A DNA stretch of 36,592 nt from Deltaproteobacteria bacterium RIFCSPLOWO2_02_FULL_50_16 (GTDB taxonomy: Bacteria; UBA10199; 2-02-FULL-50-16), in NCBI GenBank assembly GCA_001798715.1, contig MGSF01000002.1, forward strand, positions 1-36,592. The letters run 5' to 3'. Below, piece by piece: positions 8,560 to 17,300 of this stretch (position 1 is its first letter; every line of letters begins with the position of its first letter). A program made the position numbers and the translations under genes. The notes under the pieces were generated by a model that had not been told where the DNA came from, did not search any database, and saw only the letters and a list, made by a program, of their open reading frames with translations.

Positions 8560-9312
8560 GTGTTTCACTTTTTTCTGGGCCAATTCAGACATGGATTGAA
8601 TGACTTCTTGGTGAATTCGATGGATCTGCTGTCCTTTTGTCTCCCCTTTTTTTCTTTTAATGGGGATGGGGGCCCCAATGATGTGGGTCAGCCTCTTCGG
8701 GAGGGGAAAGAGGCCCAGACCGAAAAAGAAGGGGAGGCTAAATCGCGTGAGCTCCAGGAATTTAATCCGGGCCTTCAAAAGAAAATAGATATTATAGTAG
8801 ACGGAGTTGATCCCCTGGCAATAGGTGGGGATGATTGGGGCCCTTGTCTTGACGGCAATACGCACAAAGCCCTGCCGCCGTTCCCAGGGGATTCGCCGGA
8901 GCCCTTTTTTGGCAATGAGGGCCTCATAAATCCCCCCTGGAGACAGCATCACAATATTTTTTTCCCTTAGTAATTTTAGGGCATTTTCCTCATTGGCATC
9001 GACAGCGCCCCCCTTCAAAAAAAGCTGATTGATAAAAGGGATATCAAATAAAAAACTGGCCCCTAGGCCACGGGAATAAATTTTGAGCTTTGAGACGAGA
9101 TACATGTGAAAGAGATAGGCGTGATAGGGGATGATGCCGTGGTTCATGACGATGATGGCCGGCCCTCTTTTTGGGATATGTTCCAGGCCCCAAACCCGAA
9201 AGCGAAAATACCTTCTTAAGGGGCCCAGAAAGCGACGGACCCTGTCGACAAATTCGGGATCAAAGCGCTCAGTGGGATGGCGTTTTTTCTTTTTGGCTTG
9301 CCGTAATTTCAT
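8515..9312 (-). CDS. Lysophospholipid acyltransferase (PlsC-like) family protein
   Basis: GPAIIVMNHGIIPYHAYLFHMYL...FINQLFLKGGAVDANEENALKLLREKNIVMLSPGGIYEA; PlsC-like block order, variant HX4D motif. Confidence 0.7.
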   Translation of the reverse strand: MKLRQAKKKKRHPTERFDPEFVDRVRRFLGPLRRYFRFRVWGLEHIPKRGPAIIVMNHGIIPYHAYLFHMYLVSKLKIYSRGLGASFLFDIPFINQLFLKGGAVDANEENALKLLREKNIVMLSPGGIYEALIAKKGLRRIPWERRQGFVRIAVKTRAPIIPTYCQGINSVYYNIYFLLKARIKFLELTRFSLPFFFGLGLFPLPKRLTHIIGAPIPIKRKKGETKGQQIHRIHQEVIQSMSELAQKKVKHSVTLPRGLFRRGST

Positions 9313-9373
9313 GGACCATGGATACTATCGAGATCATAGGAAGAGAGTCAAACCAAGATTAAGGAGGCTCACT

Positions 9374-9829
9374 ATGGCAGGCTCCAAACACCCTCAAGAA
9401 TCCCGAGTGGAAATGACCCAACTCGTCCTTCCTGCGCATACCAATGCCATCGGGACGATCTTTGGGGGTCAAATTATGGCCTGGATCGATACCGCCGCCG
9501 CCATATGCTCCTTTCGGCACTCTCGAAAGATGTGTGTGACGGCCTCGATGGATGCCTTAAACTTCATCTCCCCTGTTAAGCAGGGTGATATCGTGATCTT
9601 ACAGGCCAATGTCAATTATACCGGTCGATCGTCCATGGAGATCGGCGTCAAGGTGACCTCGGAGAATTCCATCACGGGAGAAAAGAAGAAGACAGCCAGG
9701 GCCTATCTGACCTTTGTCGCCTTGGACGACAAAGGCAAACCTGTTGAAATTGCTCAGATTTTACCACAGAATGAACAAGAAAAGACCTGGTATCAAGAGG
9801 GGAAGGAGCGGCGGCTTAAACGGCCATAA
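9374..9829 (+). CDS. Acyl-CoA thioesterase, YciA/BACH hotdog family
   Basis: MTQLVLPAHTNAIGTIFGGQIMAWIDTAAAICSFRHSRKMCVTASMDALNFISPVKQGD; AAGGAGG before the ATG at 9374. Confidence 0.88.
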   Translation: MAGSKHPQESRVEMTQLVLPAHTNAIGTIFGGQIMAWIDTAAAICSFRHSRKMCVTASMDALNFISPVKQGDIVILQANVNYTGRSSMEIGVKVTSENSITGEKKKTARAYLTFVALDDKGKPVEIAQILPQNEQEKTWYQEGKERRLKRP

Positions 9830-9834
9830 AAAAA

Positions 9835-9868
9835 GGCCCTTACCCCGGACTTCTCCGGGATAAGGGCC
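9835..9868. terminator. Rho-independent, probably bidirectional terminator
   Basis: GGCCCTTAcCCCGGActtcTCCGGGaTAAGGGCC hairpin, A tract before and T-rich stretch after. Confidence 0.85.
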
Positions 9869-9884
9869 CCATTTTTATTCTCAT

Positions 9885-10478
9885 TTACTCCTGGCAGGTG
9901 GCTACTTCTTCGGATGTCGCAAGGGCGTTGCCGTTTTCATCCACGCACTCGGTGGAGAAATCAGGGCCGTCGCCAACATTTAAGTGACAGAGATAAAGGG
10001 TGCCATCGATATAGAAGGATCCATCCACGATCTCTTCTTCGTTCTCGATGCAGTAGATCCCATGACTGCCGGCCTGAAAGGTGATGCCGCAGACCTGGAC
10101 ATCTTGAGGCATTGCCCAAGTAATACAAGAGGTTGCCTCTTGGCTGGAGTCGCAGGTAAAGTCGGCCTCGACCACCTTGCTGCTCCCGTAGGTGGCGGCG
10201 GGGACATTGGGATCGAAGGTGATCCCCTCGGGGCCACCCTCGTCGGCACAGATATCATAGGCCGCTTGTCCCTCCCCCTCAACCTCGGCGGCGAGGATCA
10301 GGGCCTGATTGCTACTGGAATTCGAAAAGATCGAACCCACAGCCGCCCCGATCACGGCACTTTCGGGGGCCTCTGATGTGGTTGTATCACTGACATCCCC
10401 TGAGGAATTTGAGCCGCAACCGACATAGGTAAGGGCTGCCAACAGGGCGACACAGTAGGTGAGTATCTGCTTCTTCAT
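9885..10478 (-). CDS. Predicted lipoprotein, Cys-containing, unknown function
   Basis: Signal peptide with lipobox MKKQILTYCVALLAALTYVGC; acidic, Cys-containing mature part; AGGAGGT before the start. Confidence 0.7.
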   Translation of the reverse strand: MKKQILTYCVALLAALTYVGCGSNSSGDVSDTTTSEAPESAVIGAAVGSIFSNSSSNQALILAAEVEGEGQAAYDICADEGGPEGITFDPNVPAATYGSSKVVEADFTCDSSQEATSCITWAMPQDVQVCGITFQAGSHGIYCIENEEEIVDGSFYIDGTLYLCHLNVGDGPDFSTECVDENGNALATSEEVATCQE

Positions 10479-10711
10479 AGAACCTCCTTTGGTCTATATG
10501 AGTGATTGTTTGTCATGAGGCCTGAGTATTGCAGTTGGCATGCCAAGGGGTTAAAAAATATTGGACAATGATATCAATATGTTATACGCACTCCCTAGGA
10601 GGACGCTAAAAAGTGTATAATTATTATGTACAAAATTTATACTCATCAAAAAAGATGTATAATTATTGCCTGTCTTGAGCACCCCTTAATAAGGGGGAGG
10701 GCAAAGGGTGG

Positions 10712-11884
10712 TTATTGGAAGGTGGGGGTTAGAGGAAAATCCTCGGGGAGGTCATAATCGGCCTCAGTGGCGGCGGGGAGAAAATTGGTCCCCGGTGTCA
10801 CCAGACCGGCCTCGGTGCAGTAGGTGGTATCGACCTCTTCACCCGTGGAGATACGGGCACAGATATCGTTGAAATCAGACAAGAAAAGCTCGCTGGCCGT
10901 CTCGAAGGTCCCGGACCCAATCCAGAAGTCATCTCCCTCCTTAAATTGGCCAAAGTATTGAGAGGATTCTCCATCGGGGTAATGGGTTGCCTCCTTGATG
11001 GTCTTAATCCCCGTGGCATTAGGGCCTACTTGGGTGATAAGGAGGTGCCCGTCGAGGATGACGCTTCCTCCAAGGTCATCAGATTGCCCCCCCCTTTCTT
11101 CCTCCGTCCCTTGCGAACCCGATTCATCGAGGACTGAGACATCACCGCTCCCAAAGATCTCGGAGGATTTGTTTTCTGGATCTATGTGATCGTAGATCAC
11201 CCCTACGAGGAGGTCCTCGCCGCCAATCGCCCCCCCTTGGGAATTGTCGCGAATGGCAAACTTAAAACGCCCCGCCCCAGGGTTATCCTTGGAGGGATAG
11301 GTGGTAAAGACGCCAGCCATGAGGCGGACAAAATCACTGGAAAAGGGGGAGGGGTCTGTTGAGGGTTGATTGGTATTCCAGAGGCGAAAACAGATGGGGG
11401 CGGACCCTGTGTGGCCGGAACAACCTTCATTTTGCCCATCCCCATCGTAGTCAAAATCCGCAAAATCAAATCTGAAATAACTGACTATCTCCACGGCATC
11501 ATTCGAGTCAAGCCGACTTTCAGTGGTTTCATAAGTTGTGACGGTTGTCCCTATGGGGATGGAGAGGGCATCCAATTCAGCAAGAATATTGTCAATGACC
11601 TGGATCTCGGCATCGGTTACATTGGCCCCATTGGAGATCTCGTTGGAAAACTCACCGCCGGATTCCACTAAGGACAGGATCGAGAGGGCTGAGGGGGTAG
11701 AAGGGTCTAATTGAAGGGTCGAGACGTCGATGCCAATGGAGGAAGGGAAGACGAGGGCCGAGGGGATCTCCGCTGGGGGGGCCGGGGGCGTAACCCCATT
11801 ATCGCAGGCCTGGAGGCAAAATAGCCCCAAAATGAATAAAAAACCCCTAAAATAACGCTTATGACCCTTTATTTTCGATACCAT
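10712..11884 (-). CDS. Predicted lipoprotein, acidic, unknown function
   Basis: MVSKIKGHKRYFRGFLFILGLFCLQAC lipobox; acidic loop FDYDGDGQNEGC. ORF extends to 11911; AAGGAG lies before the ATG at 11884. Confidence 0.65.
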   Translation of the reverse strand: MVSKIKGHKRYFRGFLFILGLFCLQACDNGVTPPAPPAEIPSALVFPSSIGIDVSTLQLDPSTPSALSILSLVESGGEFSNEISNGANVTDAEIQVIDNILAELDALSIPIGTTVTTYETTESRLDSNDAVEIVSYFRFDFADFDYDGDGQNEGCSGHTGSAPICFRLWNTNQPSTDPSPFSSDFVRLMAGVFTTYPSKDNPGAGRFKFAIRDNSQGGAIGGEDLLVGVIYDHIDPENKSSEIFGSGDVSVLDESGSQGTEEERGGQSDDLGGSVILDGHLLITQVGPNATGIKTIKEATHYPDGESSQYFGQFKEGDDFWIGSGTFETASELFLSDFNDICARISTGEEVDTTYCTEAGLVTPGTNFLPAATEADYDLPEDFPLTPTFQ

Positions 11885-12079
11885 AGGCTCCTTTAAGGCG
11901 CACTCTCCCAAAATACTACGATATCAAGAACCATGCCAATCTAAAAGTATTGGTAAGTTGCGAATATAATTAAATTTTGAAAATGGCTTTGGCCCACGGC
12001 CGTTTTGATGTATATTATTTTTACATAATAATCCGAACATCTGAATAATAATTGATCATACTAAGGAGTTCAAACTTGT

Positions 12080-15000
12080 ATGGGGGATGCCTTTGTCACC
12101 AATGTGGGCTCCTTTGAGCTCATTCGAGAGCTGGGCTCTGGCGAATGGGGGGATGTGTGGCTGGCCCGAGATCTGAGACAGGGTCAAGAGGTCGCCTTAA
12201 AAATCCTCAAGTTGTCAGAGTCGACGAACCTCGATCAATTTAAGAGTGAATTTCGCCTCTTGGCCGAACTCCGCCATCCCAATCTTGCCCGTGTCTATGA
12301 TCTTGGTCGTGAGTCTACAAAGGGGAGGCCTTTTTTTACCTCTGAATACTGTCGGGGACAGGACCTCTTTAAGGCGACGGAGTCCAAACCGATGCCCTAT
12401 ATTGAAGAGATCTTTGTCCAGATCCTCATGGCCCTGGACTACATCCATCATGAGGGCGTGATCCATTTTGACATCAAGCCCACCAATATCCTGGTGGGGG
12501 AGGACCATGGAAGCCCCAGGGTCAAGCTGGTCGATTTTGGTCTGGCGGCCAAATGGACAAGTCTTCCCCAGAGACAGTGGGGGACGTTGGCCACCATGGC
12601 CCCGGAGATCTTGACTCAGGGTCATTTTATTGATCACCGCGCCGATCTTTATTCGCTGGGTATGGTCATGCTCTACACCCTGACGCGTCGATGGCCCTTT
12701 GATGTGACGAAACCTCAAAAGGTCCTCCATTGGCATTTGAAGGAATCGCTCTTGGACACATTTTGGGAAGGGGGGGAGGAAGCCCCTCTTTATTTTAGAG
12801 AAGTGGTCGGTAAATTACTCAATAAAAATCCAGCCGAGCGTTTTTCACAGGCCAAGACGGTTTTAAATTTTCTTAATTTGGCGACGGATAGAAAATACGC
12901 CAGTTATGAAAATCAACTCCATCTAAAAATTCCGGCGGATGGGCCTTTGGTCGAGCGCGAAGAAATTTTGGCCCAGATCAAAAAATATTCTGACCAGATA
13001 TTGAGTGCCTCGGAAGAAAAACCGATTTCTCAGATATTGACTATTTTCGGGGAAAAAGGAATCGGCAAGACGCGGCTTCTGGAGGAGATGAGCTATTATC
13101 TACAACTTCAGGACATTTCACTTTATAAGATTCAATGTCACTGGAGATCGAGGATATGGGAGGAACTGAAACAGATTGGGAAAAAAGAGGGTGAGCTGGA
13201 TCTGTCCCATCTTCATTTTGAATCGACTCTTGGAGAAGAAGAGTCCTCAGACGTTGCACAATGGCCCCTGCGACAATTGGTCCATGATCTTATTGTGACG
13301 GCAAGACACAAACCTTTCTGCCTGATGATTGATGATTTTCACAAGGCCGATGAGGAAACCATTCAGCTTCTTCAAAGATTGCAGGAAAGAATTGATTTTG
13401 AAAGGAAGGAGGGAAAACAGATTCCCCTCCTGGTTTTGTTGACGTCTGAAAAAGAGGTGCTTCATTCTCTCAAGCCCCCTAGACTTTCTCGAAAGGGAAT
13501 TCTTCAATATGTCAGACTGGTATTGGGAGAGGTGACCTTGATGGACGGAATCACGGATCTTCTCTATACCTATTCGGGGGGACTGCCCTTATTGGTGATG
13601 GAGGGTTTAAGATATTTAGTCCCTTATTTGCAAACCAATTCTCTGCCGGATCAATTGCCTGCCCCCCAGAAAGGGCTCCTTTATAAAAATACGCTCGAAA
13701 AATTGGGTGAAGAGGAAAGATCCATTCTAGCCCTGTTGAGCCTTTTGTCCCGTTCCATTAAGGAGACGGATTTGGCGATCCTTGCCGGTTGTGACGCGTC
13801 GACGCTCCATGACTCCACCCAGAGATTGGTTCGGTTGGGGCTTGTCAACAAGAGCCTTTCGCCTCCTGCCTACCAGGTTTCCAGCGGGGCCTTGATGCTG
13901 GATGTCTTGGCTTCCATGAAGGAGACGGAAAAAAGGACGCTCCATGGCAAGATCGCTGAAGGTTTGGAAAAGATAGCCTACGTGTCATTTGAGGAAAAGG
14001 CGCATCATTGGGAGGGGGCAGGAAGGTCAAAAGAGGCGCTTCAATATTATCAACAGGCAGGGGCTCATCTTAAATCAAAAGGACAGATTTCATCAGCAGC
14101 CCACTGTCTCATTCAGGCCCTTCCCTTGTGTCAAAAGGGAAGTCAGGACTGGGAAAATCTGATTTTGGAGATTACGCGTTTGTTGATTTACTCGAGTCGT
14201 TATGAGGAGGCGGAGGATTATTTGAATTTGCTTGCCAATCATCCTCCTTCTGTCAATCAGCAGGAAGTCGCCGGTTGGCTTGATTTCAAAAGACGTCGTT
14301 TTACCGAGGCCCAACACCATTATGAAAGGGCATTAAAATTGCTTCATGGGGAACACAAGGTGAAGCAGATTTTATTGAAAAATGCACTGGCCAATATCGC
14401 CCTCCAGATGGGGGATTTGTCACAGTCAGTTCAGATTTTTGAAGAATCCCTTCATTTGGAGAAAAAAATACCGGAAACGGCATTGCTGCAAATAACGAAT
14501 AATCAGCTGGGATTGGTCCTGGCCATGACGGGTGAGATGGACAAGGCCATTGGCTTTTTTCAAGAAAGACTAAAACTTTTTGAGGAGAAGAAACTCTATG
14601 CCCAAGCGGTTCCGATTTATAATGCCATGGGGTTCGTCTATCTTAAGGCCAGTCGTTATCAACAGGCCATCCAATTCCTGCAGAAGGCCTTAGCCTTGTC
14701 TGAAAAGATGGGCGTGTTTCATGTCATCTTTTCTGTCATGGGCAATCTCATTACGGCCTTTGTGAAAGAAGGTCGTTTTGCCGATTGTTTTCCAGTGCTG
14801 GAAAAAATGCTGCGTTATCAGGAGCGATTGGGGACTCCTAGGGACATTTCATACAATCTTCTTCGCCAAGGAGGCATTTATTTGACCCTCGGCGTTGAAG
14901 AGGCCGCGCGAAAAAACTTTGAACGAGGGCTTTGTCTGGCGAGGGATCTCAAGGATGAACATCTCACGGGGTGGTTTCTGCTCATGCAAGGTTATTTGGA

Positions 15001-17158
15001 GATGGAAATGGGGGATTATGGCGCTTCGCGAAAATATTTTGAGGAATGCATGAAAATTGTCAATGACAGGGAAGTGCCGGAAATCATGGCATGGATCCGC
15101 TATGCTGAGGCCCATATCCAATGTGAAGACAACAAATTTGACGAGGCCTCTAAAAGTTTGTCACTTATTCCACAGGGTCTGTCAGACGAGGAATTTTCGA
15201 TCCGCCTTGAATTGCTGAAACTCAAAATCAATGTCCATCTTCATGAACCCAGTGAGGAGTATGAAAAGCAATTTGAAGAAATGGAACGCCTGTGTCTGAG
15301 AAAGAATTTTAAAGAACTTTTGTGGCAGGTTTATGACGCATGGGGCGAATATGAAAAAATATGTGTTCGTCCTGAAAAATCGAAACTGTTCTTTAATAAA
15401 GGCATTGATGTCATTGAATCGGTTGCACTTTCTCTTCCGGAGGAGTATCGGGACCGCTACAAACGGCAAAAATTCAGGCAAAAATTATACAAACAAATTC
15501 ACATTACCGAAAAACCAAAGATAGTCTTTACTTATGGAACAATTCAAAGAAATGTCAGCTCAAAAAAGGAAGGATCTATGATGGAAGAAAAAACATATTC
15601 CATTTTACTGGATGTCAATAAAAAAATGGTGACGGAGCACGATCCGAAAAAACTCTTGGAATTTATCATGGATGTGGCCATAGAACTGTCTGGGGCCGAA
15701 GAGGGCCTCCTCTTGCTGCTCAATGAGCAAAATCAATTTGAGGCCCGTATTGCCAGAAATATCAACAAAGAGGATTTGGAGGCGGTTCGTTTTTCCAATA
15801 CCATTGCCCAAGAGGTGATTCAGACGGGGCAGCCCATTTTCTCACTCAACATCGCTGAAGACAGAAAACTGAGCGCCTTTAAAAGCGTTACCCTTAAGGG
15901 GCTCAAGACAGTGGCCTGTGTTCCCTTGCGATTTCAAAATAGGAGTTTAGGAGTTATTTATTTGGATACACAACAGAGTTCCAGCCTGGTGCATGATATT
16001 TTGCCGTTATTGGAGGCCTTTGCCGATCAGGCCGCTTTATCACTCCAAAATGCCATAGCCTTCCAAAGGACAAAGGAAGATAACATTCAATTGGAAGACG
16101 ACCTGACGCGAACGAGGGAAATTTTGGAAAAGAAGGAACTGCAACTCCACGAACTGGAGGCCTTGGCGTCGTCGAAAACGCGGGCGACCACTTATCCCTA
16201 TGAGCAGATTATCGGCCGTTCCAGAAAGATGGAAGAGGTCTTGAAGACAATGGACAAGATCACCAATGCCCATGTGCCTGTTTTTATTTATGGGGAGACG
16301 GGGACGGGAAAGGAACTCATTGCCAGGGCCCTCCATCAAAACAGCCTGAGGAAAAAACATGAATTTGTGGCCATTAATTGTTCCGCCTTTACGGAGACGG
16401 TACTCGAGAGCGAATTGTTTGGTTATCAAAAAGGGGCCTTTACGGGGGCCGATCGCGATCGAGGCGGTCTTTTTGAAAAGGCCCATCAGGGGACGCTGTT
16501 TTTGGATGAGGTGGCGGATATGAGCGTGACGATGCAGGCCAAGGTTTTGAGGGCCGTTCAGGAACAGGAAATATTGAGGATAGGGGGAAGGACGCCTATC
16601 AAGATCAATGTTCGGATCGTTTCGGCCTCGAATAAGGATATTAAGGAAGAGGTCAAGCAGTCTCGATTTCGGGAGGATTTGTATTTTCGCATCACAGGGA
16701 TGACTCTAAGACTGCCGCCTCTGAGGGAACGCAAGGAAGACATTCCCCTCTTGGTGAGACATTTTCTTGAAAAGATAAAAAACGAAAACAATCTGTCAAA
16801 AAATGTCCGCATCACCCGTGAGGCCATGAGCCGGGTTATGGACTATCACTGGCCTGGAAATATCCGCGAATTGGAACAGTGTTTGACCAACGCCTGTTTT
16901 CTTGCTGAGGGAGGGGCCATCGCGCCGGAACACCTCTTCCTTCAAGAAGAGCTCTATCCGAGACAAAATGTCGATGAAGTGATTCGCGGCGATCATATTT
17001 TCTGGAATCCGGAAAAGACCATGGACGATTATGAGCGGGATATTATTGTCAAGACACTGGAACATTGTAGGGGCAATAAGAGCGAGGCGGCCAGGCGGTT
17101 GGGAGTCTCACGACTCACCCTTCATAACAAGGTAAAGAGTTACGGGTCAGGCCATTAA
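12080..17158 (+). CDS. Multidomain regulator: Ser/Thr protein kinase - AAA-type ATPase - TPR - GAF - sigma54-interacting AAA+ - Fis-type HTH
   Basis: Kinase: ELGSGEWGDVWLARD, EVALKILK, HFDIKPTNILV, DFGLAAKW, MAPEIL. ATPase: GEKGIGKTRLLEE and FCLMIDDFHKAD. TPR-like repeats in the middle. GAF around LLDVNKKMVTEHDPKKLLEFIMDVAIELSGAEEGLLLL. Sigma54 AAA+: GETGTGKELIARALH, GAFTGADR, FLDEVADM, RFREDLYFRI. C-terminal HTH: NKSEAARRLGVSRLTLHNKV. Confidence 0.95.
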   Translation: MGDAFVTNVGSFELIRELGSGEWGDVWLARDLRQGQEVALKILKLSESTNLDQFKSEFRLLAELRHPNLARVYDLGRESTKGRPFFTSEYCRGQDLFKATESKPMPYIEEIFVQILMALDYIHHEGVIHFDIKPTNILVGEDHGSPRVKLVDFGLAAKWTSLPQRQWGTLATMAPEILTQGHFIDHRADLYSLGMVMLYTLTRRWPFDVTKPQKVLHWHLKESLLDTFWEGGEEAPLYFREVVGKLLNKNPAERFSQAKTVLNFLNLATDRKYASYENQLHLKIPADGPLVEREEILAQIKKYSDQILSASEEKPISQILTIFGEKGIGKTRLLEEMSYYLQLQDISLYKIQCHWRSRIWEELKQIGKKEGELDLSHLHFESTLGEEESSDVAQWPLRQLVHDLIVTARHKPFCLMIDDFHKADEETIQLLQRLQERIDFERKEGKQIPLLVLLTSEKEVLHSLKPPRLSRKGILQYVRLVLGEVTLMDGITDLLYTYSGGLPLLVMEGLRYLVPYLQTNSLPDQLPAPQKGLLYKNTLEKLGEEERSILALLSLLSRSIKETDLAILAGCDASTLHDSTQRLVRLGLVNKSLSPPAYQVSSGALMLDVLASMKETEKRTLHGKIAEGLEKIAYVSFEEKAHHWEGAGRSKEALQYYQQAGAHLKSKGQISSAAHCLIQALPLCQKGSQDWENLILEITRLLIYSSRYEEAEDYLNLLANHPPSVNQQEVAGWLDFKRRRFTEAQHHYERALKLLHGEHKVKQILLKNALANIALQMGDLSQSVQIFEESLHLEKKIPETALLQITNNQLGLVLAMTGEMDKAIGFFQERLKLFEEKKLYAQAVPIYNAMGFVYLKASRYQQAIQFLQKALALSEKMGVFHVIFSVMGNLITAFVKEGRFADCFPVLEKMLRYQERLGTPRDISYNLLRQGGIYLTLGVEEAARKNFERGLCLARDLKDEHLTGWFLLMQGYLEMEMGDYGASRKYFEECMKIVNDREVPEIMAWIRYAEAHIQCEDNKFDEASKSLSLIPQGLSDEEFSIRLELLKLKINVHLHEPSEEYEKQFEEMERLCLRKNFKELLWQVYDAWGEYEKICVRPEKSKLFFNKGIDVIESVALSLPEEYRDRYKRQKFRQKLYKQIHITEKPKIVFTYGTIQRNVSSKKEGSMMEEKTYSILLDVNKKMVTEHDPKKLLEFIMDVAIELSGAEEGLLLLLNEQNQFEARIARNINKEDLEAVRFSNTIAQEVIQTGQPIFSLNIAEDRKLSAFKSVTLKGLKTVACVPLRFQNRSLGVIYLDTQQSSSLVHDILPLLEAFADQAALSLQNAIAFQRTKEDNIQLEDDLTRTREILEKKELQLHELEALASSKTRATTYPYEQIIGRSRKMEEVLKTMDKITNAHVPVFIYGETGTGKELIARALHQNSLRKKHEFVAINCSAFTETVLESELFGYQKGAFTGADRDRGGLFEKAHQGTLFLDEVADMSVTMQAKVLRAVQEQEILRIGGRTPIKINVRIVSASNKDIKEEVKQSRFREDLYFRITGMTLRLPPLRERKEDIPLLVRHFLEKIKNENNLSKNVRITREAMSRVMDYHWPGNIRELEQCLTNACFLAEGGAIAPEHLFLQEELYPRQNVDEVIRGDHIFWNPEKTMDDYERDIIVKTLEHCRGNKSEAARRLGVSRLTLHNKVKSYGSGH

Positions 17159-17159
17159 T

Positions 17160-17244
17160 CACTATACAATACCCCTGGCCAGTATTAAGCAGACTTGGAC
17201 TTCACGTGGTTTTCTGTGTATAGTGGCTTTTGGCCTGCTTAATA
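17160..17244. repeat. Interleaved inverted repeats (pseudoknot-like order A-B-A'-B')
   Basis: CACTATACA 17160-17168 / TGTATAGTG 17217-17225 and TATTAAGCAG 17183-17192 / CTGCTTAATA 17235-17244, all perfect complements. Confidence 0.7.
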
Positions 17245-17265
17245 TGAAGCTCGATAATGAAGCTG

Positions 17266-17286
17266 GTGAAAAATAATTTTTTTCAC
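17266..17286. repeat. AT-rich hairpin in convergent intergenic region
   Basis: GTGAAAAA-TAATT-TTTTTCAC, perfect 8-bp stem. Confidence 0.6.
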
Positions 17287-17300
17287 TAGTCCCTTTCGAG

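Noticed and set aside
9131-9373. N-terminal extension of the YciA-like ORF (MMPWFMTMMAGP...)
   Set aside because: Antisense to the acyltransferase 5' end; a strong AAGGAGG precedes the ATG at 9374 where homology begins.
10614-10625. TATAAT box suggesting a + strand promoter
   Set aside because: No good -35 partner and it would point into the 3' end of a - strand gene; better described as part of a direct repeat.
12215-12736. 173-aa - strand ORF
   Set aside because: Antisense to the conserved kinase domain; no motif.
16040-16486. 148-aa - strand ORF
   Set aside because: Antisense to the GAF/sigma54 region of the mega-regulator; shadow ORF.
17160-17286. MITE or transposon remnant
   Set aside because: Inverted repeats are short and interleaved, with no target-site duplication or transposase similarity visible.
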